From the NCBI GenBank assembly GCA_019234175.1, contig JAFALP010000310.1, forward strand, positions 1-5,155: a stretch of 5,155 nucleotides of DNA. The letters run 5' to 3'. The number at the start of each line of letters is the position of its first letter. Position 1 is the first letter of the stretch. Positions 1 through 5,155 of the stretch are shown piece after piece. The notes under the pieces are model-generated. The model made no database searches. It had not been told where the DNA came from and was given only the letters and a program-made list of their open reading frames with translations. The position numbers and the translations under genes are program-made. Origin of the DNA: Actinomycetota bacterium. Lineage in GTDB: Bacteria > Actinomycetota > Thermoleophilia > Gaiellales > Gaiellaceae.

Positions 1-2
1 CT

Positions 3-614
3 GCGAACCCCGCGTCGGTACCAGCCAGAGACGGATACTCGCCCTACCTCCGGTTCGGAAGTTGGGATCACGAACTGACGAGCTTGATCGCCGCCTACAT
101 GCGAGCGCATCGGCACGGCAGGTTCCTTGACGCCGGCGGCGGCAACGGGAACGGAAGCCGACACCTCGCGGGACGCTACGAGCACGTCGTCCTCGACATC
201 GCCTCGGACGCCCCGGGCGCGATCATCGCTGACATGTGCGACTGCCCACAAGTCCCTGACGCGAGCTTCGACATCGTCTACTCGCTGAGCACATACGAAC
301 ATCTTGAGAGGCCGTGGCGGGCTGCTGCCGAGACGTCGCGGATCTTGAGGCCCGGCGGTCTCGCGCTCGTTTCGACGTGCTTCGCGTGGCGCTTCCATCC
401 CGTCCCCGGCGACTATTGGCGGTTCAGTCACATGGCGCTCGAACGGATCTTCGAGGACGCCGGGGTCGAGACGATCACTTCTGGCTATGACCTCCGAGCC
501 CGGCGCAACGACTTGCGCGGAAAGCTGCCCGGCAACGCCGACGCCGTGCCCGTCGATGACCTTGGAGGGTTCCGGGAGAACTGGGGTGTCTATTACGCGG
601 GACGAAAGCCCTAG
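3..614 (+). CDS. Class I SAM-dependent methyltransferase, 5'-truncated by window edge
   Basis: Probably transfers a methyl group from S-adenosylmethionine to a small molecule or glycan precursor in the cytoplasm; the acceptor is unknown. The reading frame is open from the first full codon (position 3) to a TAG at 612-614, so 203 codons are visible. Numbering from that codon, the SAM-binding glycine loop FLDAGGGNG is at residues 41-49, the acidic end of strand 2 (VLDI) puts Asp at 65, FDIVYSLSTYEHLE is at 89-102 and LRPGG at 115-119, the usual order of a Methyltransf_11-type Rossmann fold. PGDYWRFS (135-142) is typical of methyltransferases in sugar-biosynthesis loci. A TTG at 84 could act as a start, but the upstream frame reads like protein (YSPYLRFGSWDHELT) and belongs before motif I, so I treat the gene as cut by the window. 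It converges on the formyltransferase-deacetylase gene with a 36-base gap. Family is fairly certain; substrate is not. Confidence 0.85.
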   Translation, partial: ANPASVPARDGYSPYLRFGSWDHELTSLIAAYMRAHRHGRFLDAGGGNGNGSRHLAGRYEHVVLDIASDAPGAIIADMCDCPQVPDASFDIVYSLSTYEHLERPWRAAAETSRILRPGGLALVSTCFAWRFHPVPGDYWRFSHMALERIFEDAGVETITSGYDLRARRNDLRGKLPGNADAVPVDDLGGFRENWGVYYAGRKP

Positions 615-650
615 CCGCCCCTCGATTTCGCCAAAGCCGCCTAGTAGTAG
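615..650. other. Convergent intergenic gap with backup stop codons
   Basis: These 36 bases separate two convergent genes. No GC-rich hairpin followed by a T-tract is visible on either strand, so no intrinsic terminator is called. Three consecutive TAG codons at 642-650 lie in frame with the methyltransferase, ten codons after its own TAG. The tetranucleotide CTAG occurs three times across 611-654, at 611, 641 and 651. The heptamer AGCCGCC is repeated directly at 613-619 and 635-641. Confidence 0.5.
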
Positions 651-2441
651 CTAGCCTGCGAGCGCGTCGAGCGCTGCAAGGGTCGCGCGCGCCTCGCGAA
701 AGAGCGTGTCGCGCACCCCGGACGCGGTGACGTTTCCCTCGACGCTGAGGCGGAGCCATTCCTTGCGCGAGGGAATGACGTTCACGCCGCCGGCGGCGAA
801 GATCCCGAAGGAGTCCGGGTTCCGGTCGAGGAACGCGTCGAGCGTGGCGTCGACGTGGGAGGTGCGGCCGAACGGATAGCTGATCCACGGAATCGGATCG
901 AGTCCGTGTTCCACGAGGCGGCGTTCGTTCTCGAGGAGCTGGCGTTCGAGCTCCTCGTCGTCGAGATCGACGAGCGGCACGTGTCGGAGCGTGTGGTTCC
1001 CGACGGACCATCCGTCGCGCACGAGCTCGCCGAGCTCCTCGAACGTCAGATGCGCGCGAGGCCACGGCTCGTCGACGAGCGCCGACCACGCGCGCTCGAC
1101 CGCGGCTTCGGTGCTGCCGGCGCGGTACGCGTCCTTGGACTCGGCCCACAGTTTCCTCGGATCGATGCCGAGCATCTCCGCCGTCTGCTCGGCGAGGCCG
1201 CGCCTGATCAGCTCGGCAAGAAGCAAGCGGTAGTGCGCGGCCTCCTGCGCGGCGAACGCGGCGCTCGCGAACACGGTCGGCCGGACGCTGTGCTCGGCGC
1301 AGACCGGAAGTGCCTGGGTCACGAGGTTCGTGTACCCGTCGTCGAACGTGATCGCGAAGTACGCCTTGTCCGCCGGCCCTTCGCGCAGAAGCTCGAACGC
1401 CTCCGGAAGCGTCGTCGGTGTGAGATGCGACGCGAGATACGCGACGTGCTCCCGGAAACGCTCGATCGGCGTCGCGATCTGCGCGAATGACATCTCCCAC
1501 GGCTCGGCAACGGCGGCGTCGACGATCGAGTGATAGAGCAGGACGTAGACACCTGGAGGGATGCGCTCCGGCGCAAGCCTTCCGCGCAATCCGCGGCCGC
1601 GCGGCATGCGGTCGAGCGAACGCTGCACCGGGAAGAGCGTCTGCCCGTGACGCAGACGAAGATCTGCGACGGCTTCGACGAGGAGCGTGTGCGGTCCCCG
1701 GCGATAGACCTGCGTTCCGCTCTGGGATGTGAGCGCCGGCGACTCGCCCCGGTCACGCCGCACCGCCTGCTCGACGAGCGACTCGATCCCGACCAGGTAC
1801 ACCTCGGCCTGGCACTCCTCCAACCGTCGGGCCCCACGCGTGTCCACGTGGATGCGCTGCACGATCGGACCGTCGTCGACGCCCGCCGCGATCTCATGGA
1901 TCGTGACCCCCACACGGTCGGTGCGGTCGTGGTAGAGCGCGAACTCCGCCGACGCGCCGCCGCCGTACCAGGGGAGCAGCCCGTAGTGCATGTTCAGCGC
2001 GCCCAGCTGCGGCAGCGACAGCCACGGCTCGCGCAGGATCTTCCCTCCGAAGACGAGCACGAGGTCGGGTCGCAACTCCTCGAGCCACGCCCCCGTCCCG
2101 GAGGAATTCGGATCGGGATCGAGCCGCACCCTCGTCCGGCGCGCGAGCTCGTCGAGATCTACAGGGGGAACCGTAAGGGCGGCTTCGAGCAGGGCATCGA
2201 CCGACTCGTGCGGCCGAGCGCGATGGCGCGCGAGTCGGCGCTCGACGTCCAAGCTCGTCGGGGCGACCAGACGGCTGGCCGCCGTCCGGATGCGAGCCGA
2301 GACACCCGCCTTCGGACGCCGATCTGCGAACGTCTGCACGAGGACGCCGTCGGGCGGCCGACCGAGGCTTGCTTCGAGGAGCGCCAGAAGGAGCCGGTGC
2401 CGCACGCGCTGTCGCGTCGTGACCACGATGCGGAGCGCCAC
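651..2441 (-). CDS. Bifunctional formyltransferase / NodB-type polysaccharide deacetylase fusion
   Basis: A 596-residue two-domain protein. Residues about 1-205 are a formyltransferase domain of the Fmt/ArnA/sugar N-formyltransferase superfamily, which moves a formyl group from N10-formyltetrahydrofolate to an amine. The catalytic Asn-His-Asp triad is visible as Asn150 and His152 (in NMHYGLLPWYGG) and Asp189 (in GVDDGPI, after GVTIHE). Residues about 298-570 are a NodB-homology deacetylase domain: LLYHS at 301-305, TFDDG at 365-369 (Asp367 likely base, Asp368 metal ligand), HTLRH at 483-487 (metal-binding His483 and His487), and SYPFG at 521-525. A mostly helical stretch of about 110 residues separates the first two deacetylase motifs. 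A linker of about 90 residues joins the domains. There is no signal peptide or clear membrane segment, so both sites should be cytoplasmic, unusual for this deacetylase class. The GTG start at 2441 is the first possible one: an in-frame TAG lies 11 codons upstream with no start between. It is divergent from the GT2 gene, and a role in sugar N-formyl remodelling is inferred. It is not tRNA formyltransferase, because the usual C-terminal domain is replaced. Confidence 0.88.
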   Translation of the reverse strand: MALRIVVTTRQRVRHRLLLALLEASLGRPPDGVLVQTFADRRPKAGVSARIRTAASRLVAPTSLDVERRLARHRARPHESVDALLEAALTVPPVDLDELARRTRVRLDPDPNSSGTGAWLEELRPDLVLVFGGKILREPWLSLPQLGALNMHYGLLPWYGGGASAEFALYHDRTDRVGVTIHEIAAGVDDGPIVQRIHVDTRGARRLEECQAEVYLVGIESLVEQAVRRDRGESPALTSQSGTQVYRRGPHTLLVEAVADLRLRHGQTLFPVQRSLDRMPRGRGLRGRLAPERIPPGVYVLLYHSIVDAAVAEPWEMSFAQIATPIERFREHVAYLASHLTPTTLPEAFELLREGPADKAYFAITFDDGYTNLVTQALPVCAEHSVRPTVFASAAFAAQEAAHYRLLLAELIRRGLAEQTAEMLGIDPRKLWAESKDAYRAGSTEAAVERAWSALVDEPWPRAHLTFEELGELVRDGWSVGNHTLRHVPLVDLDDEELERQLLENERRLVEHGLDPIPWISYPFGRTSHVDATLDAFLDRNPDSFGIFAAGGVNVIPSRKEWLRLSVEGNVTASGVRDTLFREARATLAALDALAG

Positions 2442-2448
2442 GGGCGCG

Positions 2449-2454
2449 AGCGTA
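2449..2454 (-). promoter_or_regulatory. Putative -10 box for leaderless transcription of the fusion gene
   Basis: Read on the minus strand, TACGCT fits the TANNNT -10 consensus and is followed by exactly seven bases (2448-2442) and then the GTG start at 2441. That spacing puts the transcription start at or next to the first base of the start codon. There is no purine-rich Shine-Dalgarno sequence in the upstream bases, which agrees with a leaderless mRNA. No recognisable TTGACA-like -35 box was found. This is inferred from pattern only. Confidence 0.5.
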
Positions 2455-2472
2455 CACGGAAGATGCCACGGC

Positions 2473-2478
2473 TACCCT
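2473..2478 (+). promoter_or_regulatory. Putative -10 box for leaderless transcription of the GT2 operon
   Basis: TACCCT matches TANNNT and is followed by seven bases (2479-2485) and the GTG start at 2486, the spacing expected when transcription begins at the start codon. The only purine run, AGG at 2480-2482, is three bases from GTG and too close to act as a normal ribosome binding site. No clear -35 box is seen. It would drive the three coupled genes to the right. Confidence 0.5.
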
Positions 2479-2485
2479 CAGGCCC

Positions 2486-3259
2486 GTGCTCGTATCGATC
2501 GTGACTCCGTCGCTGAACCAGGCGCACTATCTCCGCGAGGCGATCGAGAGCGTCCGAGCCCAGACGCATTCGCCGATCGAGCACATCGTCGTCGACGGCG
2601 GGTCGACCGACGGGACGCTGGAGCTCCTCGCGGGGTACGACGACGTCACGTGGTCGTCTGAGCCTGACCGCGGCCAGTCCCACGCCCTCAACAAGGGATT
2701 CTCACTCGCGCGCGGGGAGGTGCTCGGATGGCTCAACGCCGACGACGCGTACGAGCCCAACGCCGTGGCTGAGGCGATCCTCGCGCTCGAGGACGCGGGA
2801 CTCGCGTACGCAGACGTCACCCGCGTGAACGACGACGGCGTCAACCCCAGACGCATCCGCTCACGTCCGACCTTCGACCTCTGGACCGAGCTCAACCTCG
2901 GCTGCGGCATCTACTCCCCCGCCGTCTTCTTCACGCGCCAGGCATTCGAGGCAGCAGGCGGACTCGACGAGAGTCTTCATCTGACGATGGACTACGACCT
3001 CTGGCTTCGGATCGGTCAACGGTTCCCCGTCCGGCACGTCGACTCGATCTGGGCGATCCAGCGCATCCACGACGACGCGAAGACGATCCGGCAGTACGAC
3101 GACTTCTGGCCGGAGCGACTCGCCGTAAGCAGGCGGCACGGCGGTCGTCTCGTCTCGCCGCTGCTGATCACGCGGTACGTGCGGCCGCCCGCTGCTCAGC
3201 GTGCCGCGATCCGCGCGGCAGGCGCGGCGTACACGCTGCTGGGTAAGCCCCCACGTTGA
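2486..3259 (+). CDS. Family 2 glycosyltransferase (GT-A fold)
   Basis: A 257-residue cytoplasmic glycosyltransferase expected to move a sugar from a nucleotide-sugar donor to a growing glycan or lipid-linked acceptor; donor and acceptor cannot be read. The protein begins directly with the first strand of the fold (LVSIVTPSLNQ, 2-12), supporting the GTG start. VVDGGSTDGT at 35-44 is the nucleotide-binding region (Asp37, Asp42). GQSHALNKG at 63-71 is a common GT2 signature. NADD at 84-87 supplies the DXD-equivalent metal site. MDYDLW at 168-173 holds the likely catalytic acidic residue, and IHDDAKT at 194-200 matches the substrate-side loop of this subgroup. Its size suits a single catalytic domain with no membrane helices. 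It is the first gene of a coupled operon: its TGA (3257-3259) overlaps the next gene's TTG start by four bases. Family assignment is firm. Confidence 0.92.
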   Translation: MLVSIVTPSLNQAHYLREAIESVRAQTHSPIEHIVVDGGSTDGTLELLAGYDDVTWSSEPDRGQSHALNKGFSLARGEVLGWLNADDAYEPNAVAEAILALEDAGLAYADVTRVNDDGVNPRRIRSRPTFDLWTELNLGCGIYSPAVFFTRQAFEAAGGLDESLHLTMDYDLWLRIGQRFPVRHVDSIWAIQRIHDDAKTIRQYDDFWPERLAVSRRHGGRLVSPLLITRYVRPPAAQRAAIRAAGAAYTLLGKPPR

Positions 3260-4401
3260 CCGCGTCGGAGACGCTGCGCCGCGCCGCTCACGTCGCGCGC
3301 CACTCCCGCGTCGCTCCCATGCGGCCGCGCGCCGACGTCTTCAATCTCGACCTCCACGTCGCGGTCATCGCCGACGTGCGCGCCCAGCTCGAGCGCCGCG
3401 GGCGTTCGCTCGTGGATTGGACCGTCTCCGGACACAGCTGGGTGTTCGATCGGCCGCGCGATCCGGTGGCGATCGTCAACGAGCGCACGTGGTTCTCGTT
3501 CGGCCCCGGCAAGGCCCGCCGCTTCCGCCGCGCCTACGGCTCGTATCTGCGCACCTTCAAGGGTTTCGCCGCCACCTACCCACCCTCGTTCGCCCTGCTC
3601 TACGAGGGCCTCGACAAGCCGACGCTGGCCGTGGCCGCGACGCGATACGAATGGCCGTTCACGCACTACGCGCCGAACTGGGAGTGGCTGGACGAACGCT
3701 TTCGCGCCGGCGTCGCCGACGGCTGGCTCACGCTCGTGGCGAACAACAAGGCGGACGCCGACTACCTCGCGGCATTCACCGGACTGCGACCGGCGCACAT
3801 CCCGAGCGCGTGCGCGTACACCGGCCTGACATACACCGGCCGGCGCCGCGAGGTCGTCGTCTGCTCGGGCGACGAGCTCGGGCTGGAGGTCGCGAACACG
3901 CTCCGGCATTCCGCCATCCCTCTGCGCGGCGGGCTCGGTCCGCGTTACTCCCAACAGGATCTTTACGACTGCCGCGCCCTCGTCTTCATCCCCTACAACG
4001 TCAGCGTCATGGCGCTCTTCGAGCACTACACGGCGTGCGCGCCGCTCTACGTGCCCGGGCGGCCGTTCCTGAAGGAATTGGCTGCGAAGTACCCTGCCGA
4101 CGTGCTCTCATCGCTGTCGTTCTGCCAGGTCACAGGGAAGCCTCCTGCGCGCCACCCCGACGGTCTCGATCTCAACGACACCTCGGACGAGCGCGTCGTC
4201 GACTGGTATCTCGACCGCGCCGACTTCTACGACCGCGAGTGGATGCCGCACATCCGGACGTTCGACTCATGGGAGCACCTCGACGAGCTTCTCGACGAGG
4301 ACCCGCGCGAGATCAGCGCGGAGACGCAGGCGGCGCGCCCGGACAGACTGGCGAGGATCGCAGCCCTCTGGGACGCGCTCCCATGGATGGAAGCCGTCTG
4401 A
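3256..4401 (+). CDS. Uncharacterised protein, possible GT-B-like glycan biosynthesis enzyme
   Basis: I do not recognise a named family with confidence. The 381-residue product has no signal peptide or membrane segment. Features that look conserved: DLHVAVIADVRAQLERRG (32-49), then WTVSGHSWVF (55-64), VANNKADADYL (161-171), HIPSACAYTG (181-190) and a C-terminal block IPYNVSVMALFEHYTACAPL (245-264) followed by VPGRPFLKEL (266-275). An N-terminal strand-helix unit with a later FEHYTACAPLYVP block resembles GT-B glycosyltransferases, where a C-terminal Glu-containing motif grips the nucleotide-sugar, but this is only a resemblance. Aromatic residues are abundant (WEWLDERF, FCQVTG, WMPHIRTFDSWEHLDELL). 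The TTG start overlaps the upstream stop (TTGA), suggesting translational coupling, with only a weak upstream purine run at 3241-3247. ATG at 3319 would give 360 residues and keep all the motifs, so the start is uncertain. Its TGA shares one base with the next ATG. Confidence 0.75.
   Translation: MTASETLRRAAHVARHSRVAPMRPRADVFNLDLHVAVIADVRAQLERRGRSLVDWTVSGHSWVFDRPRDPVAIVNERTWFSFGPGKARRFRRAYGSYLRTFKGFAATYPPSFALLYEGLDKPTLAVAATRYEWPFTHYAPNWEWLDERFRAGVADGWLTLVANNKADADYLAAFTGLRPAHIPSACAYTGLTYTGRRREVVVCSGDELGLEVANTLRHSAIPLRGGLGPRYSQQDLYDCRALVFIPYNVSVMALFEHYTACAPLYVPGRPFLKELAAKYPADVLSSLSFCQVTGKPPARHPDGLDLNDTSDERVVDWYLDRADFYDREWMPHIRTFDSWEHLDELLDEDPREISAETQAARPDRLARIAALWDALPWMEAV
4389..4393 (+). promoter_or_regulatory. 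Ribosome binding site for the asparagine synthetase-like gene
   Basis: GGAAG lies seven bases before the ATG at 4401, inside the end of the preceding gene. It supports 4401 over the in-frame ATG at 4383, which precedes this site. Confidence 0.5.
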
Positions 4402-5155
4402 TGTGCGGCCTCTGCGGAGTCGTCGAGCTCGGCAAGCCGCCCGATCGCCCGACCGTGGAGCGCTGGGTCGACGAGCTCGCGCACCGCGGACCCGACGGGC
4501 GCGGCATCTTCGCCGACGACGGCGTCTGTCTCGGCCATCTGCGTCTCGCCATCCTCGATCTCTCCGACGCGGGCCTCCAGCCGATGCGCGCCGGTGAGCT
4601 GCAGCTGATCCACAACGGCGAGATCTACAACTACATCGAGCTTCGCGAGGAGCTGCGCACGAAGGGGCACGCGTTCTCAACGGGGACGGACAGCGAAGTC
4701 ATCCTTGCCGCCTACCGGGAGTGGGGCGAAGGTTGCGTCGAGCGCTTCAACGGCATGTGGGCGTTCGTCGTCTGGGACGCGACGCGGCGAACGCTCTTCG
4801 CGTCACGCGACCGCCTCGGGATCAAGCCTTTCTACTACCGCGTCGACGGCGGGCGCTTCTCGTTCGCGAGCGAGCCCTGGCCGCTGCGCCGCGACGGAGC
4901 GAACCTGCGCGCCGTTCGCGACTACCTCGAGCAGGGATACCTCGACGAAGGCGACGAGACGTTCTTCGCCGACGTCGTCCGCCTACCCCCCGCGCACTCG
5001 CTGACGTTCGGGCCGAACGGCCTCCGGCTCCGCCGCTACTGGTCGCTCGAGGCGGCCAAGCCGCCAGCCGACGCGACCGAATCCGTGCGCAGGCTCGTCC
5101 TCGACGCAGTACGCCTCCAGCTCCGGAGCGACGTCCCTGTGGGCACGTGCCTCTC
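4401..5155 (+). CDS. Glutamine-hydrolysing asparagine synthetase-like amidotransferase, 3'-truncated by window edge
   Basis: Uses glutamine as ammonia donor and ATP to amidate a carboxyl group. In the family the acceptor is aspartate, but homologues in glycan loci, such as WbpS of Pseudomonas O-antigen clusters, are thought to amidate sugar acids. The 251 visible codons cover the N-terminal class II glutaminase domain and reach the synthetase domain. Met1-Cys2-Gly3 gives the required N-terminal cysteine nucleophile after Met removal, which fixes the start at 4401 and rules out the in-frame ATG at 4383. Other glutaminase residues are Arg48 (HLRLAILDLS), Asn72-Gly73-Glu74 (HNGEIYN) and Asp97 (GTDSEV). 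RDRLGIKPFYY is at 136-146. The visible end, SDVPVGTCLS from 243, is the lead-in to the SGG-x-DS ATP-binding loop, which lies beyond the window. The segment FASEPWPL (155-162), where FASEIKAL is usual, is slightly divergent. It overlaps the preceding stop by one base and is the third gene of the operon. Family is very likely; free asparagine versus glycan amidation is undecided. Confidence 0.92.
   Translation, partial: MCGLCGVVELGKPPDRPTVERWVDELAHRGPDGRGIFADDGVCLGHLRLAILDLSDAGLQPMRAGELQLIHNGEIYNYIELREELRTKGHAFSTGTDSEVILAAYREWGEGCVERFNGMWAFVVWDATRRTLFASRDRLGIKPFYYRVDGGRFSFASEPWPLRRDGANLRAVRDYLEQGYLDEGDETFFADVVRLPPAHSLTFGPNGLRLRRYWSLEAAKPPADATESVRRLVLDAVRLQLRSDVPVGTCL

Larger units (their letters stand above)
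2439..2488. repeat. Imperfect inverted repeat spanning both divergent starts
   Basis: The 16 bases at 2473-2488 and the reverse complement of 2439-2454 match at 13 of 16 positions. Each arm contains one -10-like box, a seven-base spacer ending in GCCC, and a GTG start codon. The arms are separated by 18 bases (2455-2472). CACGG also recurs directly at 2439, 2455 and 2467. The symmetry partly reflects the two promoters themselves, but spacer and box matches beyond the consensus are shared, so a common regulator site or a duplicated promoter is possible. Confidence 0.5.

Noticed and set aside
84..86. TTG as the start of the methyltransferase
   Set aside because: The frame is open upstream to the window edge and reads as plausible protein that would pack before motif I. 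The truncation is better explained by the window boundary.
641..654. Hairpin formed by CTAG arms as a terminator
   Set aside because: The arms give only four AT-containing base pairs around a six-base loop with no T-tract, too weak to act as an intrinsic terminator.
475..1500. Long open frame of 341 codons on the minus strand
   Set aside because: It overlaps the formyltransferase-deacetylase gene in another frame. Its product is a low-complexity Arg/Ala-rich string typical of shadow frames in GC-rich DNA, with no recognisable motif.
651..2441. Annotation as methionyl-tRNA formyltransferase (fmt)
   Set aside because: Only the catalytic formyltransferase domain is shared. The tRNA-binding C-terminal domain is replaced by a deacetylase, and the gene sits in a glycan context.
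1530..2504. Open frame of 324 codons on the plus strand
   Set aside because: It is antisense to the fusion gene, whose two domains are clearly real. The product is Arg-rich with no family motifs, and it would cross the divergent promoter region into the GT2 start.
3196..4026. Open frame of 276 codons on the minus strand
   Set aside because: It is antisense to the coupled GT2/unknown gene pair and is a Val/Arg/Ala-rich shadow with no domain signature.
4383..4385. In-frame ATG as the start of the asparagine synthetase-like protein
   Set aside because: It would add six residues before the Cys that must be N-terminal for glutaminase activity. ATG at 4401 has a ribosome binding site and gives Met-Cys-Gly.
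4227..4670. Minus-strand open frames opposite the asparagine synthetase-like gene
   Set aside because: The plus strand carries a full set of glutaminase catalytic residues here; the antisense frames have none.

Overview
The window is GC-rich, densely packed DNA. It uses GTG and TTG starts, its genes overlap by 1-4 bases, and two genes have a TANNNT box exactly seven bases before the start codon with no Shine-Dalgarno sequence. Together these suggest a high-GC bacterium, most likely an actinobacterium (Actinomycetota). The sequence does not fix the lineage further. Both ends of the window cut through genes, so this is the inside of a larger locus.

Layout: (1) 3-614 (+) is the 3' part of a class I SAM-dependent methyltransferase whose true start lies left of the window. 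(2) 651-2441 (-), convergent with it, encodes a 596-residue fusion of an N-terminal formyltransferase domain and a C-terminal NodB-type polysaccharide deacetylase domain; the key motifs of both are present. (3) 2442-2485 is a 44-base divergent promoter region in which both flanking genes appear to be leaderless. Its two promoter-plus-start blocks form an imperfect inverted repeat. (4) 2486-5155 (+) is a tightly coupled three-gene operon: a GT2 glycosyltransferase, a 381-residue protein I do not recognise that resembles a sugar-transfer or polysaccharide-biosynthesis protein, and the first 251 codons of a glutamine-dependent asparagine synthetase-like amidotransferase that runs off the right edge.

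Taken together this looks like part of a surface-glycan (capsule, exopolysaccharide or O-antigen-like) locus. A GT2 enzyme would transfer a sugar, while a methyltransferase, a formyltransferase/deacetylase and an amidotransferase would decorate sugars with methyl, N-formyl and amide groups. The glycan role is inferred from gene families and their company; no substrate can be read from the sequence.

The most notable item is the formyltransferase-deacetylase fusion. It puts an amine-formylating and an amide-removing active site on one apparently cytoplasmic chain, recalling the separate ArnA and ArnD activities of lipid A modification. No tRNA, rRNA, CRISPR array, insertion sequence or convincing hairpin terminator was seen.
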